A stretch of 64,000 nt of DNA from Anaerolineae bacterium (GTDB taxonomy: Bacteria > Chloroflexota > Anaerolineae > Aggregatilineales > Phototrophicaceae): contig JAJEAA010000007.1 of the NCBI GenBank assembly GCA_022824365.1, positions 1 through 64,000 of the forward strand, written 5' to 3'. Position 1 is the stretch's first letter; each line of letters opens with the position of its first letter. This document shows, in pieces, positions 56,163 through 64,000 of this stretch. The notes below the pieces were generated by a model. It was not told the DNA's origin, made no database searches, and worked only from the letters and a program-made list of their open reading frames with translations. The translations under genes were made by a program, and so were the position numbers.

Positions 56163-56654
56163 ATGGCAGGACGCGGAATTGCGCTTTATCCAGCATCGCT
56201 TGACCCAATTCACTACGGACACATCGATGTCGCTTTGCGAGCGTCTCGCCTCTTTGAAAAACTTGTCGTGGCCATTTATGCCAATCCCAACAAGAAGCGC
56301 GTACTCTTTGAAGTTGACGAGCGTGTGTCATTTGCTCAGGAAATATTTAAGAATTACCCATCAATATCAGTGGCGAAATATAGTGTTCTCACAGTAGAAT
56401 ATGCGCAGTCTGTTGGCGCAGAAGCATTGATTCGCGGTTTGAGAGTATTTGGTGATTTCGAGTTTGAGTTTCGCATGGGCATGGCAAACAAGAAACTGGC
56501 GCCTGAGTTGGAAACCATCATGATCCTCGCCGATGAGCAATACATGCACATCAGTTCGAGCACGATACGGGAAATTGCCGAGTTGGGCGGCGATGTAAGC
56601 ACAATGGTCCCGCCGATTATCTCGGAAGCGCTGCGCGCAAAGTTTGGCAAGTGA
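56163..56654 (+). CDS. coaD: Phosphopantetheine adenylyltransferase
   Basis: A 163-residue nucleotidyltransferase. It has LYPASLDPIHYGHIDVALRA (HxGH motif, with PASLDP in place of the common PGSFDP), YANPNKKRVLFEVDERV, RGLRVFGDFEFEFRM and the C-terminal ISSSTIRE. It forms dephospho-CoA from 4'-phosphopantetheine and ATP in coenzyme A synthesis. GGAGAGAAGGA precedes the ATG. The gene is noticeably AT-richer than its neighbours. The coiled-coil gene follows 41 bp later and may be co-transcribed, ending at the terminator at 57289. Confidence 0.95.
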   Translation: MAGRGIALYPASLDPIHYGHIDVALRASRLFEKLVVAIYANPNKKRVLFEVDERVSFAQEIFKNYPSISVAKYSVLTVEYAQSVGAEALIRGLRVFGDFEFEFRMGMANKKLAPELETIMILADEQYMHISSSTIREIAELGGDVSTMVPPIISEALRAKFGK

Positions 56655-56695
56655 CTTCGTAAGGATTAACACGGTTTCATACGGGGAGGGTTTAG

Positions 56696-57259
56696 ATGGA
56701 TATACAGCATTTGGTGGATCGATTGGAAGACCTGGTTGACGAGGGACGGCACCTCTTCGGTACCAAGTACACGATGGTAGACGAAGAGCGCGCCCTGGAA
56801 ATCATCGACCAGATGCGGATATCGATTCCGGAGGAGATTGAGAAAGCGGCGCGGACAATTCAACAGCGCGACCGAGTCCTGGCGGAAGCCAACGAAGAGG
56901 CGGCCCGCATCGTGCAGCAGGCGCGTCAACACAGCGAAGATCTGATCGACGAACAAGAAATGGTCAAGCAAGCCAAAGTTCGCGCGGAATTTGTTGTGGA
57001 GCAAGCCAAGATTGAAGCGCAGAAGATCACGCAAGAAGCTGATGAATATGTCCTCGTTCAACTCAGCCAGCTTGAGCAGCGCTTCGCCATGACGCTCGAT
57101 GAAATCCGCAACGGCATCCAACTGATGCAATACCAGGAGCCAGTAGCGGTTGAGGCCGAGCCGGAAATGCAACCGGTAGCCGCGCCGAGCAGCGAAGAAA
57201 ATAGCGACCCAATCAGCTTTGACCGTCCGGTTCAGGCGCCAATGGGCAGCCGCATCTAA
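56696..57259 (+). CDS. Coiled-coil protein of unknown function (DivIVA/AtpF-like helices)
   Basis: A 187-residue protein I do not recognise by family. It has a short N-terminal helical part (MDIQHLVDRLEDLVDEGRHL), then a long heptad-patterned coiled coil (about 45-145, RDRVLAEANEEAARIVQQAR, many Glu/Gln/Ala) and a Pro/Glu-rich tail (from about 150). The pattern resembles DivIVA-like or AtpF-like stalk helices, but no catalytic or membrane segment is visible. GGGGAGGG gives it a strong ribosome site. It follows coaD on the same strand and ends before a strong terminator. A scaffold role near the membrane or division site is a guess. Confidence 0.75.
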   Translation: MDIQHLVDRLEDLVDEGRHLFGTKYTMVDEERALEIIDQMRISIPEEIEKAARTIQQRDRVLAEANEEAARIVQQARQHSEDLIDEQEMVKQAKVRAEFVVEQAKIEAQKITQEADEYVLVQLSQLEQRFAMTLDEIRNGIQLMQYQEPVAVEAEPEMQPVAAPSSEENSDPISFDRPVQAPMGSRI

Positions 57260-57288
57260 ACCATCCAACTCCAGATTTCAGCACACTG

Positions 57289-57321
57289 CAGACATCACTT
57301 CAGCGATGTCTGTTTGTGTTT
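57289..57321 (+). terminator. Rho-independent terminator of coaD unit
   Basis: CAGACATC (57289-57296), loop ACTTCAGC, GATGTCTG (57305-57312), then TTTGTGTTT. A perfect 8-bp stem 30 bp after the coiled-coil gene. Confidence 0.7.
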
Positions 57322-57335
57322 CACTGAACTGATTT

Positions 57336-57344
57336 TGTTATAAT
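57336..57344 (+). promoter_or_regulatory. Extended -10 promoter of comEC
   Basis: TGTTATAAT: TGn followed by a perfect TATAAT (57339-57344), 36 bp before the comEC ATG. No good -35. Confidence 0.5.
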
Positions 57345-57379
57345 CCAGTTATCGGCCAGTTATTGTTCTCATTTGCTTC

Positions 57380-58945
57380 ATGCGTTTGATCATCATCGCT
57401 GTGGCTTGGGCGCTGGGAATCAGTCTTGCGCGAGCCCTGCCAACTATCGAAACCCTGACCTGGATCGCCACGCTGGCGTTTGCGGCTTTATGCGCGCTGG
57501 CGCTCCGGAAGAAGGCGATGCGCAATCTGCCGTTAATTCTGCTAGTTGTCGCCGCCGGCGCAGCCCGCCAGTCGCTGGTCCCGCGCTCTAGCGAGATCGC
57601 TGCTTTTAACGGCTTTACGGGAACGATTACCGGAATCGTTCCCGCCGAGCCGGTCCTGCGCGAAGATCGCGTCCAGATTCGCCTGGACGTGGAGTCGGTC
57701 TTCGTCAACAACGAGACCCTATCCTCAAGCGGTCTTGTCCTGGTAGAAGCCTATGGCAGCGAGGATATCGCTTACGGTGATCGGGTCCGCGCGACCGGCG
57801 CGCTTGATCCGCCCGGCGCGGGCGACGCCTTCTCCTATGCCGACTACCTGGGACGGCAAGGCGTCTTCACGATTATGCGCAACGCGGGCTTGGAGGTTAT
57901 CGGCGAGGGCGCGGGCGCGCCGCTGGTGGTCCCGCTGCTGGAATTGAAGCAAATCGTTCGTGGCGTCATCGAGAGCGGGCTGCCCGAACCGCAAGCCGGC
58001 CTGTTGACCGGAATCCTGCTCGGCGATGAACGCGGGATTTCGTCCGAGCTGGAAGCCGCCTTCGATCGCGTCGGCGCCTCGCATGTCATCGCGATCAGCG
58101 GCTTCAACATGGTGATCGTCAGCGCCATCGTCTTGCGCATGTTTTCCAGCGCGGCCGGTGAAAGGAACTCTGTCGCCAGCATCTGCGCGATCCTGGTCGT
58201 AGCGATGTATTCGCTCTTTGTCGGCGCCAGCCCGGGAATTCTCCGCGCCGCCTTGATGAGCGGCTTGCTCATTATCGGCAATCAACTCAGGCGCAGGACT
58301 TTCCTGCCGACATCGCTGGCCTGCGCTGCCTTGGCGCTTTCATTTCTTGATCCGAACGTTCTGCTGGACATCGGCTTTCAACTCAGCTTCTTTGCTGTCC
58401 TGGGATTGGGTCTCTTTGTCGATCCGCTTTCGGCCAGGTTCGAGGCGCTGCTGGAAAGCGCCCTGCCCTCTCAAATCGCAAAGCCGATCCACAGTTTTCT
58501 GAATGAGCCGCTTATCGTCTCCTTCGCGGCGCAAATCACGATCTTGCCGCTGACCATTCTCTATTTCGGACGCTTGTCGCTTGTGTCGCTGCCGGTCAAC
58601 CTGCTGATCGTGCCGATGCAATCGGCGCTGCTGATTCTTGGTTTCGTCGCCGTTGCCGCATACATCTTCGCGCCCGTGATCGGGACGCTGTTCTTTTGGG
58701 CGGAACTCGTCTGCCTCTCGTGGACGATCGCTGTTGTCCGCGCTTTCGCTCAGTTCGAGTTTGCCGAGGTCCTCGTTGACCTGGATGGACGACTGATTCA
58801 ACTCTACTATTTGCTATTGATAGGATTCGCCATGATTCATGCTGCTCGTCCACCGATCTGGAGGCGACTGGAAGCCTTCGTCCGCCGGCACACGGTTGCG
58901 CTTGTGGCAAGCGGCTTCGGTCTGCTTTCGCTCATCTTGATGTGA
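57380..58945 (+). CDS. comEC: ComEC/Rec2 family DNA-uptake channel, N-terminal part (split gene)
   Basis: A 521-residue membrane protein. Its N-terminal two-helix segment and DUF4131-like soluble domain (about 60-180, OB-like) are followed by the Competence domain with multiple helices, including LLTGILLGDERGISSELEAAFDRVGASHVIAISGFNM and FVGASPGILRAALMSG. ComEC forms the inner-membrane channel for single-stranded DNA in transformation. In most bacteria one polypeptide also carries the metallo-beta-lactamase domain; here that domain is a separate gene starting 3 bp after this stop. comF at 3.5 kb supports competence, but pilus genes are not in view. Confidence 0.93.
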   Translation: MRLIIIAVAWALGISLARALPTIETLTWIATLAFAALCALALRKKAMRNLPLILLVVAAGAARQSLVPRSSEIAAFNGFTGTITGIVPAEPVLREDRVQIRLDVESVFVNNETLSSSGLVLVEAYGSEDIAYGDRVRATGALDPPGAGDAFSYADYLGRQGVFTIMRNAGLEVIGEGAGAPLVVPLLELKQIVRGVIESGLPEPQAGLLTGILLGDERGISSELEAAFDRVGASHVIAISGFNMVIVSAIVLRMFSSAAGERNSVASICAILVVAMYSLFVGASPGILRAALMSGLLIIGNQLRRRTFLPTSLACAALALSFLDPNVLLDIGFQLSFFAVLGLGLFVDPLSARFEALLESALPSQIAKPIHSFLNEPLIVSFAAQITILPLTILYFGRLSLVSLPVNLLIVPMQSALLILGFVAVAAYIFAPVIGTLFFWAELVCLSWTIAVVRAFAQFEFAEVLVDLDGRLIQLYYLLLIGFAMIHAARPPIWRRLEAFVRRHTVALVASGFGLLSLILM

Positions 58946-58948
58946 GCG

Positions 58949-59752
58949 ATGGCGCTCAGCCGCCCCGATGGTCAATTGCACCTCTGGTTCCTCGATGTTG
59001 GTCATAGCAACGCCGTGCTCATGCAGACCCCGGACGGCGCGCATGTGCTGATCGATGGCGGACGTTACCCGACGCGCCTGCTGACGGCAATCGGCGATAG
59101 GCTTCCTTACTATGATCGTGAGATTGAAATCCTCGTCATTAGCCATCCGGACGAATGGGATATCGCCGCCCTGAATACGCTGCTGCAGCGCTATGAGATT
59201 GGCGCCTGGCTCTATCACGGGCAGATCAACCGCGGAGACGTCTTTACGGCGATAAAAGATCGCCTGAAGCAATCGGATGCCGAAGCGGTCGAAGCGCGCG
59301 CGGGCCACACTGTGACCTTCAATGACGGCGCGATGATAGAAGTGCTGCATCCGCCGGCCGCGCCGATGATCAGCGGCAAGCTTGGCGACGGCGTCATAAC
59401 GCTGCGCGTGACCTATGGCGATGTCTCGTTCTTGCTCACATCCGATCTGAGCGACGCCGCGCAAAGAGCCATGCTGGAGCGCGGCATTTCGCCGGTTGCG
59501 ACCGTGATGCAGATACCGCAACACGGCAGCGAGCGAGCGCTCAACGACGAGTTCCTCAAACAGGTTCAGCCGCAAGTCATTGTGCTGCAATCCGACGTTG
59601 CCAACCGGCGCGGCGACCCGGATCCGGATACGCTCGCCAAATTGAAGGGGCTGCCCCTCTTCCGCACCGATAAAGGGGGCACAGTGCATATATGGACGGA
59701 TGGCGCGACACTGCATGTCAATCGACAGTCCCTCAATGACACGAGAGAATGA
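58949..59752 (+). CDS. ComEC C-terminal metallo-beta-lactamase-fold protein with degenerate metal site
   Basis: A 267-residue MBL-fold protein matching the C-terminal domain of ComEC. It has FLDVGHSNAVLMQTPDGAHV (usual DVGQGDA), then ISHPDEWDIAAL where ComEC has THPHADHIGGL: H66 remains but D68, W70 and D71 replace the H, D and H ligands. Later, PQHGSERAL replaces HHGS. D166 in LLTSDLSD is kept. The domain is thought to process one DNA strand during uptake; here metal binding looks lost or much reduced. GTGAG and the nearby ComEC stop give translational coupling. It ends in a hairpin at 59738. Confidence 0.87.
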   Translation: MALSRPDGQLHLWFLDVGHSNAVLMQTPDGAHVLIDGGRYPTRLLTAIGDRLPYYDREIEILVISHPDEWDIAALNTLLQRYEIGAWLYHGQINRGDVFTAIKDRLKQSDAEAVEARAGHTVTFNDGAMIEVLHPPAAPMISGKLGDGVITLRVTYGDVSFLLTSDLSDAAQRAMLERGISPVATVMQIPQHGSERALNDEFLKQVQPQVIVLQSDVANRRGDPDPDTLAKLKGLPLFRTDKGGTVHIWTDGATLHVNRQSLNDTRE

Positions 59753-59767
59753 TGGCTCCCTCGTGTC
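59738..59767. terminator. Hairpin between convergent comEC unit and Gfo/Idh gene
   Basis: GACACGAG (59738-59745), 14-base loop, CTCGTGTC (59760-59767). A perfect 8-bp stem overlapping the stop of the MBL gene. It may end transcription from either side; T-tracts are weak. Confidence 0.45.
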
Positions 59768-59788
59768 AGGTTATTTGGCGCGAAAATC

Positions 59789-60991
59789 CTAGTAGCTGAT
59801 ATCGATGTGCTGTCGAGACGCGGCCGACTCCAGAATGGCGTCGCAGATGACAGCGTTGCGATAGCCATCAAGGAAAGTAGCGCCATAGGGCGCGACATCG
59901 TTGTCACTGACGATGGCGTCAAAGAAGTGATGGAATTCGTGCACGAAGCTGTGCTCCCAGCCGATGATATGTCCGTGCGGCCACCAGTTCTCCCAGTAAG
60001 GATGGTGCGCTTCGGTGACCAGCACGTTGTGGAAGCCCTGAGTCGTATCCGGTTGTTCGCCTTTCCAGAAGACATTCAGCTCGTTCAAACGTTCGAGGTT
60101 GAAGTGGATCGAGCCGTTCTCGGCGTTAATCTCGAAGGAGTTGAAGTTCTTGCGGCCTTGCGCGAAGCGGGTCGCTTCGACGGTGCCGAGGGCGCCATTT
60201 TCAAAGTCGAGCAAAGCGACGAAACCGTCATCGACATCGGATTTCACCAAGCCGCCTGAACCATCGGGCCGCTCGGTAATCCAGGTCTGCGCCAGGCCGG
60301 AAACCGCTTTCGGCTCGCCGACCAGGAAACGCGCCAGATCAATGATGTGCGCGCCCAGGTCGCCCAAAGCGCCGCTGCCGGCGATGTCCTTTTGGAAGCG
60401 CCAACTCGTTTCCATGGCGCGGTCCATGCCCCACTCTTGCAGATATACGGCGCGCCAGTGGTAGATCTGCCCCAGCTTGCCGCTTTCGATCAGCTTCTTC
60501 GCCTGCTGCACAGCCGGGACGAAGCGGTAGTTGAAGGCGACCATGTGCTTGACGCCGGCGCTTTCGACCGCATCCAGCATGGACTTGGCTTCGGGGGCGG
60601 TACGCGCCAAGGGCTTCTCGCAGAAGACATGTTTGCCGGCTTGGGCGGCAGCGATGCAGGGCTCGGCATGGGCATCATTGGGACCGCCATTGTCGAGCAC
60701 ATCGACAGCGTCATTGGCGAGCATATCGCGCCAGTCGGTGTAGGCGTTTTCATAGCCGAAGCGTCCCGCCGCGTCGTTTACCGCAGCCTCGTTACGGCCC
60801 GCAATGCCGACAAGACGCGGTATCGCGACCGGCGGATACATCATGTAGGGGATCGTTTTGAAGGCGTTGGTATGCGCCTTGCCCATAAAGGCATAACCCA
60901 GCATGCCGATGCCGATTTCAGGCGCGTCGGCGGCGCTGCCGCTGGCAGCCATACTGGTGAAGGAGCTGCTCACTTGTTTCTCGTCAGCCAT
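59789..60991 (-). CDS. Gfo/Idh/MocA family oxidoreductase
   Basis: A 400-residue NAD(P)-dependent oxidoreductase. The Rossmann loop IGMLGYAFMGKAHTNAFK lies near residue 27, the catalytic-region EKPLA near residue 126, and the HMVAFNYRFVPAVQQAKKLI block and a C-terminal beta-sheet domain with GALGTVEATRF follow. Substrates are usually sugars, inositols or glycosides. It is 101 bp after the TIM-barrel isomerase gene on the same strand, a common pairing in sugar or polyol breakdown. AGGAG lies before the ATG; an N-terminal extension of about 25 residues (VSSSFTSMAASGSAADAP) is unusual. Confidence 0.92.
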   Translation of the reverse strand: MADEKQVSSSFTSMAASGSAADAPEIGIGMLGYAFMGKAHTNAFKTIPYMMYPPVAIPRLVGIAGRNEAAVNDAAGRFGYENAYTDWRDMLANDAVDVLDNGGPNDAHAEPCIAAAQAGKHVFCEKPLARTAPEAKSMLDAVESAGVKHMVAFNYRFVPAVQQAKKLIESGKLGQIYHWRAVYLQEWGMDRAMETSWRFQKDIAGSGALGDLGAHIIDLARFLVGEPKAVSGLAQTWITERPDGSGGLVKSDVDDGFVALLDFENGALGTVEATRFAQGRKNFNSFEINAENGSIHFNLERLNELNVFWKGEQPDTTQGFHNVLVTEAHHPYWENWWPHGHIIGWEHSFVHEFHHFFDAIVSDNDVAPYGATFLDGYRNAVICDAILESAASRQHIDISY

Positions 60992-61023
60992 TGTTTTTCT
61001 CCTGAATCTGTAAGTTTAGCAAG

Positions 61024-61052
61024 GGCGGGCGAGCCAATGACTCGCCCCTACA
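61024..61052 (+). repeat. Palindromic dispersed repeat R1, copy 3
   Basis: GGGCGAG (61027-61033), CCAATGA, CTCGCCC (61041-61047), then CTACAG. Same length and tail as the copy at 25156, with a 7-bp stem. It lies between two minus-strand genes of the same apparent operon. Confidence 0.6.
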
Positions 61053-61092
61053 GCTGCACTTGGCGATAGTCTTGACAGGCCCGACCGGGATT

Positions 61093-62112
61093 TCAAGCGT
61101 CAGTACCGCCCTCCTCATCGGCGAAGGCGGCGTCGAAGGCGAGAGCTGACGAGGGGAAGTCGCTGGCTTTGACCCATTCCGCCGCTTCAGTGGCGCCGAA
61201 CTCGCGATCCATGCCACTGTCTTCCCATTCGACGGATAGCGGTCCTTGATAACCGGCGCGATTCAAGGCGCGGATCATCGCGTCAATATCCAGGTCGCCA
61301 TGACCGGGCGAGACGAAATCCCAACCGCGGCGAGCATCGCCAAAGTTCAGGTGGGAGCCGAGGATGCTGCTGACATTGTCCAGCGTGACCTTGGAGTCTT
61401 TGATGTGAACGTGGAAGATGCGATCGGCAAAGCGGTCGATGAACTTGACCGGGTCGAAGAGTTGGTGGATGAAGTGGCTGGGATCGTAATTGAAACCGAA
61501 GGCGGGGTGATTATCCAGCGCTTCGAGCGTCTTCTCCGCGGTGTAGATATCGTAGGCGATTTCGCCTGGGTGAGCTTCCAGGGCAAACTTGATGCCCTCG
61601 GCCGCGTAGGCATCCAGCACGGGGGTCCATAGGTCGGCGAATTGAGCGTAGCCGGCGTCAATCATCTCGTCAGACGTGGGCGGGAAGCGATAGATGAGAT
61701 GCCAGACGGTGCTGCCGGTGAAGCCGTTGACGACGTCCACGCCGAAGGCTTTGGCGGCTTTGGCGGTGTCGATCATCTCTTGAGCGCAGCGCTCGCGCAC
61801 GCCATCGGCGTCGCCATCGCCCCAGAGCCGGTCGGGCAGAATAGCGCGATGACGCTCATCGATGACGGCATCGGCGACGCATTGGCCCACGAGATGATTG
61901 CTGATGGAGAAGTATTGCAAGCCATGCTGGGCGAGAACGTCTTTGCGCGACTGGATGTAGGCGTCGTTGTCGAGCGCTTTGTCCACCTCGAAATGATCGC
62001 CCCAGCAAGCCAATTCCAAGCCGTCGTAGCCGAAGCCGGCGGCTTTTTCGGCGATGGTTTCAAAGGGCAGGTCAGCCCATTGTCCGGTAAATAGCGTGAC
62101 TGGTCTTGGCAT
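61093..62112 (-). CDS. Sugar phosphate isomerase/epimerase family TIM-barrel protein
   Basis: A 339-residue AP-endonuclease-2-like TIM barrel. It begins [41 protein letters not shown] and has [34 protein letters not shown] and [16 protein letters not shown], the metal and catalytic Glu/His/Asp set. Members isomerise or epimerise sugars, inosose or hydroxypyruvate-like compounds. It is first in a unit with the Gfo/Idh oxidoreductase. AAGGAGTT precedes the ATG. The pair suggests breakdown of a sugar or cyclitol; the substrate is not identifiable. Confidence 0.92.
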   Translation of the reverse strand: MPRPVTLFTGQWADLPFETIAEKAAGFGYDGLELACWGDHFEVDKALDNDAYIQSRKDVLAQHGLQYFSISNHLVGQCVADAVIDERHRAILPDRLWGDGDADGVRERCAQEMIDTAKAAKAFGVDVVNGFTGSTVWHLIYRFPPTSDEMIDAGYAQFADLWTPVLDAYAAEGIKFALEAHPGEIAYDIYTAEKTLEALDNHPAFGFNYDPSHFIHQLFDPVKFIDRFADRIFHVHIKDSKVTLDNVSSILGSHLNFGDARRGWDFVSPGHGDLDIDAMIRALNRAGYQGPLSVEWEDSGMDREFGATEAAEWVKASDFPSSALAFDAAFADEEGGTDA

Positions 62113-62324
62113 AAGTCAACTCCTTTCAGGCGCGAATCGTCCGTTTATGGCAACGCAGACAAGTATAGCGAGCAACACGGGCGTCGTCCAATAGCGCCAA
62201 CGGAAACGGAGTGGCGAACAGCGCGGATAAAACCCGCTTAGCGAACAGGACACAAGTTTTTGCACCATAGAGGACCCAGAAGTAAAACCAAGTTAGTCAT
62301 GCAAATCCTGTCTCAATGATCGCT

Positions 62325-62374
62325 TTTTTGCCACCGAGGACACCGAGTAGTTTTGAGGGCACAGAGTTTTCCTG
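62325..62374 (+). repeat. Dispersed intergenic repeat family R2, copy 3
   Basis: Reads TTTTTTGCCACCGAGGACAC, then CGAG, a short T-rich spacer and GAGGGCACAGAGTTTTC. It matches 14851-14899 directly and 94-140 in reverse complement. Confidence 0.55.
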
Positions 62375-62426
62375 TTGTGTTGTAACTTCATCTTTTATGT
62401 CCTTTTGGAGTCGTTCCCGCAGATAA

Positions 62427-62459
62427 GAAAAGGATGGGAAAAGGACGGAAAAGGACGAA
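62427..62459 (+). repeat. Short purine-rich tandem repeat
   Basis: Three successive units of about 11 bp: AAAAGGATGGG, AAAAGGACGG, AAAAGGACG. These could arise by slippage. No function is apparent. Confidence 0.5.
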
Positions 62460-62521
62460 CCGGGTATGGACAGAGGCCATATAGAGGACGAAAAAACTAC
62501 AGTAACTTGCGGCATAATTGC

Positions 62522-62680
62522 CTATCCCTATCAATACAGTATGGATACAGGGGCGGTTTGGGGACTGAAATCGGGGAAAAATCGCGATAATGGTTGGAAT
62601 AAGGGTTAGGGACGGCATGTTTTCGGATAAGATGCGGAATGACGATTTGGCATTCGTGACGTCAAGGGCAGCGGAAAAAG
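62522..62680 (-). repeat. Dispersed intergenic repeat R3, copy B
   Basis: The reverse complement aligns with 3069-3225. The identical core (62528-62546) contains the near-palindrome ATCCATACTGTATTGAT. From 62528 to 62618 the match to 3129-3219 is ungapped, about 70% identical by eye. In both copies the same frame reads a peptide with IHTVLI, but a coding role is doubtful. Confidence 0.65.
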
Positions 62681-62780
62681 GCGACTAGAGGCGACTAAAG
62701 GCATACGGGATCGGGAGGCGGGCAAGCTTCGATCCGGCAGCAGCGGGCAAGCCTTATATGTCCGTCGCAAAACTTTTTTT

Positions 62781-62798
62781 GGCCATCTGGCCATCTGG
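62781..62798 (+). repeat. Perfect 9-bp tandem duplication
   Basis: GGCCATCTG occurs twice in direct succession after a run of seven T. Probably a slippage product in a non-coding stretch. Confidence 0.5.
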
Positions 62799-62980
62799 AG
62801 TCCAGCGCGTTTCAAGAGATTTGGTTTCGCATGAGAGAACATGGGGTCATGGTAGCACAGAATTGCTTAAAGCAGGCGACCAAATGTTCTCAGATTAAAA
62901 AGTGGGCGCTTGTTGCTCCCTGCGTTATTATCGTGAACTTGAGGCGGATGCAACTTTGCCAATAGAAGGGGAGAACGCTT

Positions 62981-63934
62981 ATGTACAACGGATTAAAGGT
63001 CATAGACTTTCATGTGCATTTCCCGACGCAGAGCGGGACTTTCATTGAAGGGGCGCCCAATCCCCGGCAGCAGTATGTTGAGCGGGTTGGAGAGCGGCGG
63101 GCGAAGATCGCGCGGGAACTGGCGATGAGTTACAACCGGCAGTGGCGAGCCACCTGGGGTTTTGATCCGCCGGAGCGGGGCGCTTTCACGGACGAGGAGC
63201 AGGCGGATCGCTGGGCGGGGGAGATTGAGAAATACGGTCTGCGCGCGGTGGGCTTTGTCACGGGGGGCGGCAACAGAAATCTGGCGAAGGTGATAGGGCG
63301 TCATCCGGAGAAATTCGTTGGCTTCGCGCATAATTACTTGTTCGGGGAAGGCGCGGCGGAGGAGCTCAAGCGAGCGGTTGAAGAAGACGGCATGAAGGGG
63401 TACAAGCTGCTGGCGCCGGCTTTGGATCGGCCGATCGAGGATGAAGCCGGTTATCCGGTCTGGGAGGTCTGCGCCGAGTTGGACATCCCGGTGCTGGTTC
63501 ACTTCGGCATTTTGGGCAGCGGGGGCGGCGTCGCCTGGCATGAGAACATCAACCCGCTGAAGCTGCACAACGTGGCCAAGGACTTCCCCGAGGTCACTTT
63601 TGTGGTGCCGCATTTCGGCTGCGCCTGGATACGCGAGACGCTGCAGTTATGCTGGGCTTGCGGCAACGTCAGCATCGACACATCGGGCTCGAACCAATGG
63701 GTGAAGTGGGTCGATGGCGAATGGGATACGAAGAAGCTGTTTCGGAAGTATATGGAGACGATCGGGCCGGAGCGCATCATCTTCGGCACGGATTCGAGTT
63801 ATTTTCCGCGGGGTTTCGCCGAGCCTTATACGAAGCAGCAGATTCGTGATGTGCGGGAGTTGAACTACCGCGAGGAAGATATTCAGATGATCTTCGGGGG
63901 CAATGCGGCGCGGCTGTTCAAAATCGAGTTGTGA
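62981..63934 (+). CDS. Amidohydrolase 2 family metal-dependent hydrolase (ACMSD-like)
   Basis: A 317-residue TIM-barrel amidohydrolase. It has the metal-binding DFHVHFP (HxH) near residue 10, VLVHFGILGSGGG, FVVPHFGCAWIRETLQL and the final Asp in IIFGTDSSYFPRGF. This layout matches the Amidohydro_2 family, which includes ACMSD, gamma-resorcylate decarboxylase and many uncharacterised C-C or C-N hydrolases. GGGGAG lies before the ATG. It is divergent from the sugar isomerase/oxidoreductase pair. The 66 bases after the stop to the window end show nothing. Confidence 0.9.
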   Translation: MYNGLKVIDFHVHFPTQSGTFIEGAPNPRQQYVERVGERRAKIARELAMSYNRQWRATWGFDPPERGAFTDEEQADRWAGEIEKYGLRAVGFVTGGGNRNLAKVIGRHPEKFVGFAHNYLFGEGAAEELKRAVEEDGMKGYKLLAPALDRPIEDEAGYPVWEVCAELDIPVLVHFGILGSGGGVAWHENINPLKLHNVAKDFPEVTFVVPHFGCAWIRETLQLCWACGNVSIDTSGSNQWVKWVDGEWDTKKLFRKYMETIGPERIIFGTDSSYFPRGFAEPYTKQQIRDVRELNYREEDIQMIFGGNAARLFKIEL

Positions 63935-64000
63935 GTCTGCGCGTCTGATTTGGAATTCGCTGGCGGATGGGTTAAAGTTTTGGCGGACGCAATAACAGTG

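Larger units (their letters stand above)
62113..62980. other. 868-bp non-coding region with repeats
   Basis: The longest gene-free stretch in the window. It holds repeat R2 (62325-62374), short purine-rich tandem units AAAAGGA(C/T)GG (62427-62459), repeat R3 copy B (62522-62680), a doubled GGCGACTAnA unit (62679-62699) and a doubled GGCCATCTG unit (62781-62798). Small open frames here look spurious. A TATTAT -10-like hexamer at 62926 may serve the amidohydrolase gene. Confidence 0.6.

Overview
This 64 kb window reads as an ordinary chromosomal stretch of a GC-rich, free-living bacterium. It has no rRNA, no CRISPR array, no recognisable transposase and no phage genes. The gene set best fits a Chloroflexota (Anaerolineae-like) genome. 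It has Tat export, long-form HPF, a FakA/DegV fatty-acid kinase set, a ferredoxin-type 2-oxoacid oxidoreductase, many TolB-like or repeat-built secreted proteins, and palindromic and low-complexity intergenic repeats. The phylum call is an inference from gene content only.

Layout. 0.2-8 kb: zinc-ribbon coiled-coil protein; a minus-strand pgeF-yggS-yggT operon; comF-hpf; a minus-strand operon of two GT2 glycosyltransferases behind a membrane-anchored Ig-like protein. 8-15 kb: Lon, a WD40-like lipoprotein, FabG, HIT protein, DsbA-like thioredoxin protein. 15-29 kb (central metabolism): aconitase, MFS transporter, tandem RNase H protein, aminotransferase, GntR regulator plus korAB, a sulfur-carrier module (JAMM peptidase, MoaD/ThiS-like protein, E1-rhodanese) and citrate synthase. 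29-38 kb: tandem rhomboids, a CPBP-like protein coupled to threonine aldolase, a Ca2+-type P-ATPase and fused ATP sulfurylase/APS kinase. 37.5-48 kb: a large repeat-built secreted protein with a frameshifted C-terminus, nusB-tatB-tatC, an ABC exporter, YihY, AnmK, an SRPBCC protein, two tRNA-Ser genes and a CPBP protease. 48-60 kb: rlmN, then rpe-fakA-degV-degV-recG, then coaD, a coiled-coil protein and a split ComEC. 60-64 kb: Gfo/Idh oxidoreductase, TIM-barrel isomerase and an amidohydrolase.

How the genes fit together. Citrate synthase, aconitase and KorAB cover TCA-type carbon flow. The Sat-CysC fusion and the JAMM/carrier/E1 module cover sulfate activation and sulfur transfer. FakA with two DegV (FakB-like) proteins forms a complete fatty-acid kinase set. 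Lon, two rhomboids, one intact CPBP protease and one degenerate CPBP protein form a notable membrane-proteolysis component.

The most interesting points are: (i) a MoaD-like carrier ending Gly-Gly-Arg-Arg beside a JAMM peptidase, with a hairpin plus U-tract just before the peptidase start; (ii) a double RNase H protein whose first half keeps the catalytic carboxylates and whose second half keeps only the basic handle; (iii) tandem rhomboids with a positionally identical cysteine pair; (iv) a split ComEC whose metallo-beta-lactamase half has lost most metal ligands; (v) three families of dispersed intergenic repeats, one containing a conserved 17-bp near-palindrome. No single locus is clearly a new defence or mobile system. 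All motif, promoter and repeat calls were made by eye.
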